A program made the position numbers and the translations under genes. From Bacteroidia bacterium (lineage in GTDB: Bacteria; Bacteroidota; Ignavibacteria; UBA10030), in the NCBI GenBank assembly GCA_022180565.1, contig BQML01000018.1, positions 21,738 through 85,737 on the forward strand: 64,000 bases of DNA. The letters are read 5' to 3'. Below the pieces are notes generated by a model. The model was not told where the DNA came from, made no database searches, and saw only the letters and a program-made list of their open reading frames with translations. Positions 42,801 to 51,958 of the stretch are shown here, one piece after another. The first letter of the stretch is position 1. Each line of letters opens with the position of its first letter.

Positions 42801-43392
42801 GAGCATTCTCTTTTCGGGGCTCGTGTATCATCTGCTGATGGATGCCAACCTCCCCGTCGCCGACTCGACAAAGGCATGGTACCGACTGCACGGATCATCG
42901 GACTGGATTCCCCTGTCCGTACAGGCAATCGCCCACGATTCAACGAAAGAGGGATCGGTGTTCAAAGCTGATCTTTCCCCTGCTACGATCCACGATTCGG
43001 CAGCTATTGATGTGAGGGTGTATTTCCGGGAGCGCGCGGGTTTTTGGACGGACTTTGAAGTCTCACCCGCGTTTGCGGTGGGCTCCTGGTTGAAAGACCC
43101 CACAAACATCGGCAAACCCGCTGTTCCGTTGGCCTTTGGACTCCGGCAAAACTATCCCAATCCCTTTAACGGAATTTCAACGTTTGAATTTGCCGTCACG
43201 GAGCGTGGGCCAGTGTCTCTGAAGGTTTTCGATCTTCTCGGGAGGGAAGTTGGAGTTATTCTGAACGAGGAGCGCTTTCCCGGCCTCCATCGTGTGGCAT
43301 GGAATTCCGGTTCGCTTGCCAGCGGAATTTATTTCTACCGGCTCCAGGCAGGTTCTCGCTTCGACGTGCGGAAAATGGTGCTTGTGCGATAA
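39808..43392 (+). CDS. Secreted subtilisin-like protease with type IX sorting domain
   Basis: 1194 residues. Signal peptide to about residue 23 (SSSTVAQ), an inhibitor I9-like propeptide region, then the S8 catalytic domain with Asp174 (VIDTGIDYLHP), His213 (NGHGTHVAGI) and Ser395 (NGTSMAAPMVTG). A long beta-rich region follows. The final 85 residues form a Por-type C-terminal domain: RQNYPNPFNGISTFEFAV, VFDLLGREV and the closing DVRKMVLVR. This tail directs export by the type IX secretion system and attachment or release at the surface. It is the clearest lineage marker in the window (FCB group). Solitary gene, convergent with the GH3 gene. Confidence 0.94.
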   Translation: MIQRFRFLLLACAMATVSSSTVAQKPRTEGSAAVLTVDSVRSTLAHRDSLARVIIEFREPPLFVAAVQGLAKTDAAVYSNRFATFMNDLAAAGLRWPTGAETDLKKFTRVFFGVGLSVPSSALGDIARIPYVKAVHPDKSVRAALGKSVTQLGVPEVWQSFGALGQGVRVGVIDTGIDYLHPALGGGFGDGFKVIGGYDFVNDDPDPMDDNGHGTHVAGIVAADTDSIRGVAPKATLYAYKVLGSNGGGLESDVILAIEKAVDPNGDGDPSDHLDIVNLSLGSATGSTTDPGSVAVDNATRLGVLLCVSAGNAGYAQGNHQNNYFLDGSGTLGSPGTALLALTVGAVDSTNQLAPFTSKGPNRHGFGVKPDVVAPGVRILSTYLNNTYHSLNGTSMAAPMVTGVAALLKSLHPEWPALRIRSAIINTANDLGFSAFHQGAGLVRAPAAASSTAWTLPSNFSFGFADPTASLWTRAETLFVYNGNASVQTFVSTVSGVPAGATLTIAPSSFTVSPGDSVRVIATLSVNTSSIPVSQGDILRFWGRVRLTGTVDTLNVAWGFARGARVTLVFNEPSPEFLVYGGPVFSHSSERIIHWSSLTSAHYYGLPKQPYGLLAAFRSANSPEALVIKQHTVTSDDEIISFNTGSAVFPLVYRSVDHNGNPLSASSARQKALMTTIPAFGDWPFVFSGANDTVLISSIPAPYTFRPLEFQFDPASSGTFHITQFDPFASLSGSRILANTPADYISQRFHIKTPTGVFQTLLVAEIFSYRELPGPRGVEGALVGLRMEVDTLTVTDDEVRFTGYFGRSNISDDVAVAFHTISDLDNLSPDLSTPPVMIAQDSILSGIRSNLTLVTQKSPSGGRMIFGGPPVHLFVPWFNNIYGGASLHFQTLFRGMQRETRYNDVHAGTYSIYNASGSLIFTNPLNDFPRAPRELTPERYKVVMSASNYRLGPLQGQVRLTSEFDLAAVPANPPSVSSLQVLDDSGQPSFTIKSGTSASILFSGLVYHLLMDANLPVADSTKAWYRLHGSSDWIPLSVQAIAHDSTKEGSVFKADLSPATIHDSAAIDVRVYFRERAGFWTDFEVSPAFAVGSWLKDPTNIGKPAVPLAFGLRQNYPNPFNGISTFEFAVTERGPVSLKVFDLLGREVGVILNEERFPGLHRVAWNSGSLASGIYFYRLQAGSRFDVRKMVLVR

Positions 43393-43458
43393 GAGGGCAA
43401 GGGCAACGGCTTCCGTTAAATCACCCGAACGGCCGGAGCGTTTGCGAGCAGAATCGCA

Positions 43459-46071
43459 TCATTTCGCCACCACCTTTTGGGTCAACCCTTCTTGTCCTCC
43501 TCCGACCCGGATCTCGAACACACCCGGTTCTACCATCCTCCTTCCGCTGGAATCGATGAGCGAGAATTGCTCATACCGCAGGGGAAACGTGACGGTTTTT
43601 TTCTCGCCGTGCCGAAGAAAGATCCGCTTAAAACCCTGGAGAGACCTGAGCGGAACCGGAACTGATGCCTCGACATCGGTGACGTACAATTGCACAACTT
43701 CTTCTCCATCCATCCTGCCTGCGTTTTCCACATCAATTCTCACTTCGACGTCTCTGTCCGGGCTTACTCGTTCGGGGGCAATGAGATTTGAATACCGAAA
43801 AGTCGAATAACTCAGACCGAAGCCGAAAGGATATTCCGGCGTTCCTTGAAAATACCGGTATGTCCTTCCGGCCATGGAGTATTCTGTGAAGGGGGGCAGG
43901 TCGTTGACCGAAGAATAGAACGTTACGGGAAGACGGCCGGCGGGATTGTAATCCCCGAACACCACATCTGCTATTGCTTCCCCTGCGGCCTGTCCGGGGT
44001 ACCAGGCCTCGATAATGGCCTTCACCGCGGAGTTCACATCGCCAAGGGCTAAAGCGCTTCCGTTAAGCAGAACGAGTACAACGGGTTTGGTTCCTGCGGC
44101 CTGAACCACCGCCGCAATAAGGTCTCGCTGGGTCCCGGGAAGGCCCAGATCCGTCCTATCACCACCCCGAAATCCCGGAATTGCAATCGGCATTTCTTCT
44201 CCTTCGAGGCGTGGGGACAATCCCATGAACATCACAGTCGCTTCGGCCTTCCGGACAGCTTGTATTGCCCGATTCTTGATTTCAGGATCGGGTACCGACC
44301 AAACCAGCTCCACGATGGCATCCGGACGACGGTCCCAATACTCCAGCAGGATTCTCCGGGCCTCTCCCCGCCTCATGGCGACTTCGGACCATTGTCCGAG
44401 CGTCACATGTCTGTCCGAAATCGAGGCGACAAGCGTGTCATCGACGAAAAGCCGAAAGGCCCCGAAGACGCGGGCGCCGAGGACGTACGTGCCCGAAACG
44501 GGCGGAATGATCACGCCTGACCACCGAACGCTGAAACTATCTGCCCTCATGCCTGCGACCGGCGGTTCCTGCCACCAGTTGAACATCACTCTCGCGTCCA
44601 TGCGCACATGTCGCGGTCTCCCGGAGAGATCGGGATTGTTGAAATACTCGCCTCTTAGCCCTTGTTCCCATCGGCCATTCAGCGAATCCGCCAACGCGGA
44701 CTCGGGCACGACCTCAAGCGAGGGAATTCCTTCTGCCAGCTGACACCCGCGTTCATACAGGATCTCCGCATTCTTTAGTTTCCTTTGAATTCCGCGGAGC
44801 GGGGTCACGGGATCGGAGGGGGTTCCATTGTAGTTCCCAAGCAGTACCTCCACATCATGCGCATGAGGCCCGAGGACGGCAATTGAGCGGAGGGTCTTCG
44901 GCAAGGGGAGGACAGCATGGTCGTTTTTGAGCAGAACAATCGATTTCCGTGCCGCTTCCAGAGCCAGGGCCTGGTGGGAGGGTGAGTCGTTCACGGACGG
45001 GGGAATTCCGGCGAAGGGAACGCGGTCAGGCGGATCGAACATTCCCAAACGGAATCGGGCCCGGAACAGGCGCTTTACTGCCGAGTCCACGAGCGCCTCG
45101 CTCACGAGTCCCCGACGCACTGCGATGGCAAGGCTGTCGTACGTAACGCCGCAGTTGAGGTCCGTACCGGCCCTCAGCGCAACGGCTGCGGCTTCCGGAG
45201 CATTGGAGGACGTTTTGTGCGTCGTGTAAAAATCCATGATTGCCCAGCAATCCGACACAACGTACCCCTGGAAGCCCCATTCAGCACGAAGGATATCTTG
45301 AAGCAGTTCGCTGCTTCCACAGCACGGCTCTCCGCGAAAGCGATTGTAGGCGCACATCACCGAGGCGGCTCCGCCTTCTACAATGGCCGCTCGGAATGCC
45401 GGCAAGTAGGTTTCGCGAAGGTCCCGTTCCGACACGACGGCATTGAATATATGTCGTTCGGGTTCCGGGCCGCTGTGGACGGCAAAGTGCTTTGGTGTGG
45501 CAACGGTTTTCAGATAGAAAGGATGGTTGCCCTGCATGCCGCGAACAAACGCTGCTCCGAGGCGGCCGGTCAGATAAGGATCTTCACCGTAGGTTTCCAT
45601 GCCTCGTCCCCAGCGCGGGTCGCGGAAGATGTTGATATTGGGGGACCAGAAGGTCAGTCCTTCATAGATGCCGCGGCGCCCTTTGCGGATCGCGTCGTGG
45701 TGTTTTGCGCGGGCTTCATCGGAAATGGCGATTGCCACACGTTCCATCAAATCCTCATCCCACGTTGCCGCGAGACCAATTGCCTGAGGAAACACTGTAG
45801 CCCTGCCGGCCCGGGCCACGCCGTGAAGAGCTTCGTTCCACCAGTTGTAGGGCGGAATTCCCAGTCGTTCGATGCCGGGAGCGTCATACAGCATCTGCGA
45901 CGTTTTCTCTTCCAGGGTCATTCGTGAAATCAGGTCTCCGACACGCTGTTCGAGCGGGAGGTCGGGGTTCCAAAACGGGAAAGGTTTTCGAGGCTGTGCG
46001 GCGAGTATTGCCGGGGCAATCGACAGGAGGAAGAATATGATCGAAGAACCCCTGTTCACGGGAAAAGACAT
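43459..46071 (-). CDS. Glycoside hydrolase family 3 with PA14 domain (beta-glucosidase/xylosidase)
   Basis: 870 residues with signal peptide (FFLLSIAPAILAAQ), so periplasmic or exported. Order: GH3 N-terminal TIM barrel with the nucleophile Asp in GYVVSDCWAI and the substrate motif ATPKHFAVHSGPE, GH3 C-terminal domain split by a PA14 domain (about 470-610, GLRGEYFNNPDL, FSVRWSGVIIPP), then a fibronectin-like C-terminal domain. PA14 insertion often restricts substrates to short oligosaccharides. Hydrolyses terminal beta-glucosides or beta-xylosides; specificity cannot be told here. No sugar transporter or regulator is adjacent. Confidence 0.93.
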   Translation of the reverse strand: MSFPVNRGSSIIFFLLSIAPAILAAQPRKPFPFWNPDLPLEQRVGDLISRMTLEEKTSQMLYDAPGIERLGIPPYNWWNEALHGVARAGRATVFPQAIGLAATWDEDLMERVAIAISDEARAKHHDAIRKGRRGIYEGLTFWSPNINIFRDPRWGRGMETYGEDPYLTGRLGAAFVRGMQGNHPFYLKTVATPKHFAVHSGPEPERHIFNAVVSERDLRETYLPAFRAAIVEGGAASVMCAYNRFRGEPCCGSSELLQDILRAEWGFQGYVVSDCWAIMDFYTTHKTSSNAPEAAAVALRAGTDLNCGVTYDSLAIAVRRGLVSEALVDSAVKRLFRARFRLGMFDPPDRVPFAGIPPSVNDSPSHQALALEAARKSIVLLKNDHAVLPLPKTLRSIAVLGPHAHDVEVLLGNYNGTPSDPVTPLRGIQRKLKNAEILYERGCQLAEGIPSLEVVPESALADSLNGRWEQGLRGEYFNNPDLSGRPRHVRMDARVMFNWWQEPPVAGMRADSFSVRWSGVIIPPVSGTYVLGARVFGAFRLFVDDTLVASISDRHVTLGQWSEVAMRRGEARRILLEYWDRRPDAIVELVWSVPDPEIKNRAIQAVRKAEATVMFMGLSPRLEGEEMPIAIPGFRGGDRTDLGLPGTQRDLIAAVVQAAGTKPVVLVLLNGSALALGDVNSAVKAIIEAWYPGQAAGEAIADVVFGDYNPAGRLPVTFYSSVNDLPPFTEYSMAGRTYRYFQGTPEYPFGFGLSYSTFRYSNLIAPERVSPDRDVEVRIDVENAGRMDGEEVVQLYVTDVEASVPVPLRSLQGFKRIFLRHGEKKTVTFPLRYEQFSLIDSSGRRMVEPGVFEIRVGGGQEGLTQKVVAK

Positions 46072-46292
46072 TCAGAAGCGACCGTCATGTAACCAGTGGG
46101 ATAGTCCGGGAACCTGCCGATGTTGCAAGGCCGTACGCCTTGCGGCAAATCTGCCTTCTGTTCACCGCGTTCAACGATGTGATCTTTGATGCATCTCACA
46201 GGCCACGCTCATCTTCGGCTCCCACGCGCTCCTATTTATGGAACCTGCCGTAAGCAATCGTACATCTTGGCAATGCCCACCGGAAAAAACCT

Positions 46293-46568
46293 CTATCCTT
46301 TCGGTGTCACTACACTGTGCAATTCTTGATACGTACGCTTCGGAACAATACCTTTGGGGAGGTTCGGGGCAACATGCTCTGCAAAAAAACGATCTGACTC
46401 CGTTTTCGAGTTCCACACTTCCATGACGACCCAACCCTCTTGCGACGCATACGAGCAATGCAGAATGAATCCGGGTGATTTGCGAACGACCTCGTGGAGG
46501 AAAGCGGACACCTGATCATAACCCTCCGCTGTCTGACCCTTGACAACTGTGGTGAGCAGAATTGCCAT
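46293..46568 (-). CDS. Antibiotic-biosynthesis-monooxygenase-like (dimeric alpha-beta barrel) protein
   Basis: 91 residues from the ATG at 46568, preceded by GGAGGTCTCTT. The sequence MAILLTTVVKGQTAEGYDQV, then a Ser-Pro-Gly segment, and GWVVMEVWNSKTESDRFFAEH with closing VPKRTYQEL match the ABM/DUF1330-type barrel of about 90 residues, acting on quinones, haem or unknown small molecules. Isolated on the minus strand; function unknown. Confidence 0.72.
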   Translation of the reverse strand: MAILLTTVVKGQTAEGYDQVSAFLHEVVRKSPGFILHCSYASQEGWVVMEVWNSKTESDRFFAEHVAPNLPKGIVPKRTYQELHSVVTPKG

Positions 46569-46746
46569 AAGAGACCTCCTTGTTCGAGATGATGGATGAG
46601 GGGGAAACACAAAGTTCTACATTATTAGAATCCCGCCGACAAGATGTAGATCGAGTACAGGAACTCGATCCCGGGCCCTTGCGCGTCAACGAAATAAATA
46701 CATCCAGGTGCAATGCAAATGGTTCTTCCCCCCGGCAACCGGCGTC

Positions 46747-47232
46747 TTACCGTTCTTTGCCCGAGGGTTCCGGAACGTTGTTGGCGTGCCTGAACGCCAG
46801 TCGCCATCTCCCATCATGTCGCATCCACGCGTTCGTATAGCGCCTGCGAAGGACTTTTCCTTCGTTGGGGGCCCCGGCAGCGGGAACAACAGTCTCCTCC
46901 CCCATCACAACGACAAGCTCCCTGTAAAACAAGAATTTTTCGGGCCTTCGCTCAAACCGGGTATAGCGGACGACGCCTTCACCAATCAGTCTGAGAAGCT
47001 CGGCTTTTTCCTGAACAATCCGATTCGTCGGATGGTTGACCGTGTGGTCATCCGGAAGCAACTGCCGCAACGTGACTGTGTCACCTTTGAATATGGCTTC
47101 GGCATGAGCCAGATCCAGTCTTCTGATCTCTTCTCTGAGGACAGGGTCCTGCGGAAGCTGAAGCTGTTGGGCAAACAAGCGAGCGCATGAAAGAGTCACG
47201 ACGGCAACAATGCACAGCGTCTTGCAATTCAT
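46747..47232 (-). CDS. Exported SnoaL/NTF2-like protein (DUF4440 type)
   Basis: 161 residues from the ATG at 47232, with GGAAGGT upstream. A signal peptide (CIVAVVTLSCARLFAQ) is followed by an NTF2-like fold: REEIRRLDLAHAEAIFKGD at the start, YTRFERRPEKF in the middle and RYTNAWMRHDGRWRLAFRHAN at the end, the classical DUF4440 pattern. These domains bind small ligands; no catalytic role can be assigned. Neighbour of the ABM-like gene in the same direction. Confidence 0.8.
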   Translation of the reverse strand: MNCKTLCIVAVVTLSCARLFAQQLQLPQDPVLREEIRRLDLAHAEAIFKGDTVTLRQLLPDDHTVNHPTNRIVQEKAELLRLIGEGVVRYTRFERRPEKFLFYRELVVVMGEETVVPAAGAPNEGKVLRRRYTNAWMRHDGRWRLAFRHANNVPEPSGKER

Positions 47233-47352
47233 TGGACCTTCCTTGAACACAGGCGATTCACCGTTTGCTGACCTTCAAACCGGGGTTCCGGCTATCCCCA
47301 CGGCACGAATCCCGACGAGTCACGCCGAGAGTGAGGAGAGCATAGGAAATAT

Positions 47353-47475
47353 TGAAGAGAAAGTAAACAGGAGCCGGAAGTCGGAATCACAAGGTCCCTT
47401 CCCTCGGGCCTAGCCGACAGGCACTTCGAAAACGGCTCCTTGCATCTTCCGACTTTCTCGCCTACTTTCATCGCC
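47353..47475. repeat. Imperfect inverted repeat with heptamer texture
   Basis: The left arm around 47357-47388 (GAGAAAGTAAACAGGAGCC, GGAAGTCGGAA) is matched on the other strand by the right arm around 47434-47470 (GGCTCC, TTCCGACTTTCTCG, CTACTTTC). It fills the divergent gap between the DUF4440 gene and the GT87 gene and may act as a bidirectional hairpin. Confidence 0.5.
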
Positions 47476-47506
47476 ATTGTTTCATGTTCCCCCGGAGAAG
47501 CCTTCC

Positions 47507-48703
47507 ATGCAACGGTCTTCCCTTCTGTCCCGCCTTGCCCTTGCTGCCATCCTTCTGTACTTCCTCGGAGTTCTCATTTTTCTCGGCTGCTCACCCGACG
47601 AGTTCCAATGGGACTTCAGGACGTACTATTATGCGGCACAGGCGTTTCTCCAGGGCCAGAATCCGTATCCCCTTGAAACACTCAAAGCGTTGTCCGGGGA
47701 CAGAGTTCAATTCCGCTATGTTTACCCGCCGCTGACTCTCTGGGTTTTCACACCCTTTGCGCTCCTTCCCTTTCACTCTGCGGCGGTCGTTTTCCTTGTC
47801 CTGAAAGCCATCGTGGCAGCGTACCTCGTCCGGTTCTGGGGAACGCGTTTCCTCCAAGAACCGCACTGGCCGCTCTTTGTCTTGTTCTGCCTCTTCGGAT
47901 TGAACGCTCCATTCTACACAGATTTTTCCGCCGGAAACATCTCTGTTTTTGAACAGCTGGTCCTGTGGGCGGCTTTTTCGTTTTTTCTCTATGGACGTTA
48001 CGGGATGTTTTGCGGTTTGATCCTGATCGCCGCATCATTCAAGCTCCTTCCGCTACTGTTCCTCGCCCTCCTCCTGGTCACAAATCACCCGCGCCGATAT
48101 CACTTGATCGCTCTCTCAACAGCCGTTTTCGCCGCATCCCTCGTCCTCACATCACTCGTCAGTCCGGAACTGTTTGCCTCGTTCCTCGACAACCTCGATC
48201 AATCACCGGGCAGGGGAATCGTCAATCCCTCCTCCCTCGCGTTCTTCACTTCCGCCTTCGACCAACTTAGAGCCCAAACGGGCCTCGACCTTCCCCCAAT
48301 CCTTCCAGTACTTACGTACGGAGTGTTGGTATTCGGCCTGTTGGTCATCGCCGTACGGACCATTCGGCCGCATCGTTCCAACCGCGATCCCGAAGTGAAA
48401 GTACTCGTGCTCTTTTTTCTGATCGTGACTTCTGCACTCGTTCTTCCTCGATTCAAGGACTACTCCTTCATTCTTCTGATCCTGCCCGCCTACGTTATGA
48501 TTCTAAGGTCGCACATCTCGTCAGCACCACTCCTCCTCATTCTCTTCGTCATGCCGTTCCATTCGGCCCTGCCGGGGCTTGTCTTCGTCCGAAGCCTGGC
48601 AAACTATTCATCCCTCCTCCTTGCCGGTCTCCTTTTTTATCTGTACAGGAGGGAAATCAGGAACTCGACCTCCCCCCTTCCGATTCATGCCGTACAGAGG
48701 TGA
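47507..48703 (+). CDS. GT87-type membrane glycosyltransferase (DUF2029)
   Basis: 398 residues from the ATG at 47507; a TTG at 47477 would add ten. About ten membrane helices from the N-terminus (LALAAILLYFLGVLIFLG) to LLLAGLLFYLYRR. The first periplasmic loop has DFRTYYYAAQAFLQGQNPY, with the acidic-aromatic pattern typical of GT87/mannosyltransferases that use lipid-linked sugar donors, and RFKDYSFILLILPAY lies near the end. It probably transfers a sugar to a cell-envelope glycolipid; acceptor unknown. Monocistronic. Confidence 0.8.
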   Translation: MQRSSLLSRLALAAILLYFLGVLIFLGCSPDEFQWDFRTYYYAAQAFLQGQNPYPLETLKALSGDRVQFRYVYPPLTLWVFTPFALLPFHSAAVVFLVLKAIVAAYLVRFWGTRFLQEPHWPLFVLFCLFGLNAPFYTDFSAGNISVFEQLVLWAAFSFFLYGRYGMFCGLILIAASFKLLPLLFLALLLVTNHPRRYHLIALSTAVFAASLVLTSLVSPELFASFLDNLDQSPGRGIVNPSSLAFFTSAFDQLRAQTGLDLPPILPVLTYGVLVFGLLVIAVRTIRPHRSNRDPEVKVLVLFFLIVTSALVLPRFKDYSFILLILPAYVMILRSHISSAPLLLILFVMPFHSALPGLVFVRSLANYSSLLLAGLLFYLYRREIRNSTSPLPIHAVQR

Positions 48704-48986
48704 GGAGAACACGAGTCGACACCGAAGCCGATGAAACCATCATCGCCATCCACGCCTGTCCTGTTGTGTTGTTCCATGTTTCATCGACGGGTTTGATTCA
48801 TGTTCCTTGCATCTTCTTGCATTCTCCTGTACCTTTTCTCCCGCAATTCTCTACATTCCGGCATTCCAATATTCCATATTCCACTATTCCTGTATTTGAC
48901 CATTCCCGGCCTGCGCCTCTATGATTGATCGTGATGGCTTCGGCGGGTAAACATCTTCAATCTCCAATTTTCAATCTTCCAGTCCT
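48704..48986. other. Spacer with ATTCC-type degenerate repeats
   Basis: No gene is seen in these 283 bases. From about 48838 to 48903 there are repeated ATTCC-based words (ATTCCGGC, ATTCCAAT, ATTCCAT, ATTCCACT), and 48953-48982 has TTCAATCTTCC-like words just before the transketolase start. No terminator or promoter is convincing. Confidence 0.5.
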
Positions 48987-50999
48987 ATGTCCACTCCCCC
49001 ACCCAACCTTGATCAGCTCTGCATCAACACCATCCGCACACTCGCCATGGACGCCGTCCAGCAAGCAAAGTCCGGACACCCCGGTATGCCCATGGGCGCC
49101 GCGCCAATGGCCTATGTGCTTTGGACTGAGTTTCTGAAACACAACCCTGCCAACCCTCGATGGCACAATCGTGACCGGTTCATCCTCTCGGCAGGACACG
49201 GTTGTATGCTTCTCTATAGCCTCCTGCATCTGACGGGCTACGATCTCTCGCTCGACGATCTGAAGAACTTCCGCCAATGGGGAAGTAAAACTCCGGGTCA
49301 CCCGGAATCGCATCTGACTCCGGGCGTGGAAACAACAACCGGACCGCTGGGCCAGGGTTTCGCCAATGGCATAGGGATGGCCATCGCCCAACAATACCTT
49401 GCCGCACGCTATAACCGTCCCGACTATCCCGTTGTAGACTATACAATCTACGCCATCGTGAGCGACGGTGACTTGATGGAGGGCGTCGCTTCGGAAGCGG
49501 CTTCTCTCGCAGGCCACCTGAAACTCGACAACCTTATCTATTTGTACGACGACAACCGCATCAGTATCGACGGATCAACGGATCTCGCCTTTACCGAGGA
49601 TGTGGGCAAACGGTTCGAGGCCTATGGATGGCATGTACAGACGGTCAACGACGGCAACGACCTGAACGCCATCCGCAACGCGATCAAACAGGCGAGGTCA
49701 ACAAAAGGGAAGCCGCACCTGATCAAAGTGCGAACACACATTGGCTACGGCAGTCCGAACAAACAGGATACGGCTGAAGCTCACGGTGCTCCGCTGGGGG
49801 AAGACGAGGTGAAGGCGACAAAGAAGAACATCGGATGGGACCCTGAAGCACGGTTCTTGGTGCCCCAGGAAGTACTCGATTATTTCCGGAAAGCCGTGGG
49901 ACACGGCAAAGAGGCGGAAACCGCATGGAAAGATCTGTGGAACGCGTACTCGGCGAGATTTCCGAAAGAAGCAAAGGAGCTGGAAAGCCTCCGGGCCGGA
50001 AAGTTCGGGGAAGAATGGAAAAAAGCCCTGCCTGCGTTTAACGAATCCATGGCAACGCGGGAAGCATCGGGAAGAGTGCTCAATGCGATTGCTCCGCATC
50101 TGCCCACTCTTCTTGGCGGCTCCGCAGACCTGACACCTTCCAACAATACCTATCTCAAAGGGATCCCTGAATTCCAGGCCGGCTCACGCAACGGACGCAA
50201 CCTTCGGTTCGGTGTGCGTGAACACGCCATGGGATCAATTCTCAACGGAATTGCGTTGACGGACGGCATGATCCCATACGGTGGCACCTTCTTGATCTTC
50301 TCAGAGTACATGCGTCCGCCCATCCGCCTCGCCTGTATCATGGGCATCCGTCCGATCTACGTGTTCACGCACGACAGCATCGGACTCGGCGAAGACGGCC
50401 CTACCCACCAGCCCATTGAACAATTGGCCTCGCTCCGATCTATCCCGAACATGACGATCATCCGTCCCGCCGACGCGAATGAAACTGCGGTCGCCTGGAA
50501 GGTTGCGATTGAGCATAAGGGAGGACCGGTTGCCCTGGCGCTGACGAGGCAGAAAGTCCCTCTCGTCGACCGAACGAAGTATGCTTCTGCCGAAGGGCTG
50601 GCACGCGGGGCGTATGTTTTGGCGGAGAGTGGAACCAGGCCGGACCTGATTCTGATCGGAACCGGGTCGGAACTCCAGCACGCTCTGGGGGCTTATGAAA
50701 TCCTGGAGAAAGAAGGAATGATGGTGCGTTTGGTCAGCATGCCCTCCTGGGAGCTGTTCGAGCGCCAATCACCCGAATACCGTGAATCCGTTCTGCCCTC
50801 AAATGTGCAGAAACGTGTGGCTATTGAAGCCGGTGTGGCTCAGGGATGGCACAAATACATCGGTCCCGCCGGAGAGATCATCTGCATGACGCGTTTCGGT
50901 GCATCCGCCCCTGCAGACAAACTGATGAAGGAGTTTGGGTTTAGCACTGAGGAAGTACTGGAAAGGGCGAGGAGGAAACTGGTCGGAGGAAAACGCTGA
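48987..50999 (+). CDS. tkt: Transketolase (second copy, classical type)
   Basis: 670 residues, the classical single-chain form. TPP/Mg and substrate motifs: [44 protein letters not shown], and in the C-half [20 protein letters not shown] with the catalytic His. It moves C2 units between sugar phosphates in the non-oxidative pentose phosphate pathway. It is distinct from the copy at 15178, which has different motifs and a different promoter; this one lacks any sigma-54 site and is likely the housekeeping enzyme. A heptamer array follows the stop. Confidence 0.95.
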   Translation: MSTPPPNLDQLCINTIRTLAMDAVQQAKSGHPGMPMGAAPMAYVLWTEFLKHNPANPRWHNRDRFILSAGHGCMLLYSLLHLTGYDLSLDDLKNFRQWGSKTPGHPESHLTPGVETTTGPLGQGFANGIGMAIAQQYLAARYNRPDYPVVDYTIYAIVSDGDLMEGVASEAASLAGHLKLDNLIYLYDDNRISIDGSTDLAFTEDVGKRFEAYGWHVQTVNDGNDLNAIRNAIKQARSTKGKPHLIKVRTHIGYGSPNKQDTAEAHGAPLGEDEVKATKKNIGWDPEARFLVPQEVLDYFRKAVGHGKEAETAWKDLWNAYSARFPKEAKELESLRAGKFGEEWKKALPAFNESMATREASGRVLNAIAPHLPTLLGGSADLTPSNNTYLKGIPEFQAGSRNGRNLRFGVREHAMGSILNGIALTDGMIPYGGTFLIFSEYMRPPIRLACIMGIRPIYVFTHDSIGLGEDGPTHQPIEQLASLRSIPNMTIIRPADANETAVAWKVAIEHKGGPVALALTRQKVPLVDRTKYASAEGLARGAYVLAESGTRPDLILIGTGSELQHALGAYEILEKEGMMVRLVSMPSWELFERQSPEYRESVLPSNVQKRVAIEAGVAQGWHKYIGPAGEIICMTRFGASAPADKLMKEFGFSTEEVLERARRKLVGGKR

Positions 51000-51002
51000 G
51001 AA

Positions 51003-51140
51003 AGCAAGAAGCGAGAAAGTTTGAGGCCTCATGAGCCGCAGGATGCGCGGAATCCCGGTTCTCTTTGCAGCTCAAAGGGCTTTAAACTCTCTCGCTTCTT
51101 ACTTCTTACTTCTTACTTCTTACTTCTCGCTTCTCACTTC
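51003..51140. repeat. Heptamer array and 20-bp inverted repeat after transketolase
   Basis: Seven contiguous heptamers at 51092-51140 read TCGCTTC, TTACTTC four times, TCGCTTC, TCACTTC. The segment 51084-51103 pairs with 51003-51022 in an 18/20 inverted repeat around a 61-base loop. It lies between convergent genes (ends at 50999 and 51143), so it may work as a bidirectional terminator. Confidence 0.8.
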
Positions 51141-51142
51141 TT

Positions 51143-51538
51143 CTAATTCACTTTCGCAATCGACGACCAATCCCCCAGAGTCTGATCCCACTCAGCAACG
51201 ACTTGCACGGGATTCTGGCCGTCATAACCCACAACGCTTCCGTATCCGACGAAGAGGATCTTGTTCGGGGGTTGAACGTTCGGATAGATCCGGATCCGAT
51301 CGGTAACGGTGAATCGTGCGGCGGCCTCAAAGCCGCTGAAACTTCCTTCTCCTCCGCCGATACTCTTCGGCTTCGAGTAATACTTCTTCGCTTCGCCGAC
51401 GACGGTTTGCATTTGCACAAGAACCATGTCGCGCTCGTTTGATTGATTGAACGCCGCGACAAGGCGAATCCCCGTGACGATGGCAAGGCCTGCCACGAAG
51501 ACAACGAGAACGATAATCAGAAGTTGCTGAGAGCCCAT
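51143..51538 (-). CDS. Small single-pass membrane protein, pilin-like N-terminus, unknown
   Basis: 131 residues. After a short start (MGSQQ) comes a membrane helix (LLIIVLVVFVAGLAIVTGIRLV), then a soluble region with many charged and Gly residues (SIGGGEGSFSGF, ILFVGYGSVVGYDG). The layout recalls type IV pseudopilins, with a hydrophobic helix at the very N-terminus and a small beta-rich head, but no prepilin cleavage motif with Glu+5 is seen. Nine bases after the next minus-strand gene, so the two form an operon. Confidence 0.7.
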   Translation of the reverse strand: MGSQQLLIIVLVVFVAGLAIVTGIRLVAAFNQSNERDMVLVQMQTVVGEAKKYYSKPKSIGGGEGSFSGFEAAARFTVTDRIRIYPNVQPPNKILFVGYGSVVGYDGQNPVQVVAEWDQTLGDWSSIAKVN

Positions 51539-51547
51539 GGTACTTCC

Positions 51548-51958
51548 CTAATTAATCCTGAGACCTGACGATCCGATTTCCCCCAGGATGGCCGACGATC
51601 GTTTTCCCACAACCGTCAGCCGCCACCTCGTTTCGGCATTTTTCTCGGCGCAATAGCGAGCAAGCTGGGTGATGATACCGATCTTTTCATCGCGCTCCCT
51701 GGAATCCCACGCCGCCTCGTTCACGACGAGCCGGGCCTGGGGAACATCAAACGCATCGACCAGCCCCTCCGTTTGCCACCGTGCGACGATCGGATCGACG
51801 GCATTGATGTTCTCCGGAATCGCAACCCGATCGACGATCTGAAGGTAGTCATAAACGAGGTACGATAGCCCAAATATGCCAATCGCGAAAAGGGTGATAA
51901 TGATAATTCTTTGGCGCCGATCTTCGGCTTCGGCCTGATCAATCGTTCGTACAGCCAT
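51548..51958 (-). CDS. Small single-pass membrane protein, unknown
   Basis: 136 residues from the ATG at 51958, with AAAGGA upstream; the frame stays open further left but without a better start. A charged N-terminus (QAEAEDRRQR) is followed by a membrane helix (IIIITLFAIGIFGLSYLVYDY) and a soluble C-terminal domain with two segments (VDAFDVPQARLVVNEAAW, RWRLTVVGKRSSAIL). No family recognised. It is paired with the pilin-like gene downstream. Confidence 0.68.
   Translation of the reverse strand: MAVRTIDQAEAEDRRQRIIIITLFAIGIFGLSYLVYDYLQIVDRVAIPENINAVDPIVARWQTEGLVDAFDVPQARLVVNEAAWDSRERDEKIGIITQLARYCAEKNAETRWRLTVVGKRSSAILGEIGSSGLRIN

Noticed and set aside
42600..46071. Frameshift or fusion between the subtilase and the GH3 gene
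   Set aside because: Both reading frames are complete, convergent and end with normal domain boundaries 66 bases apart.
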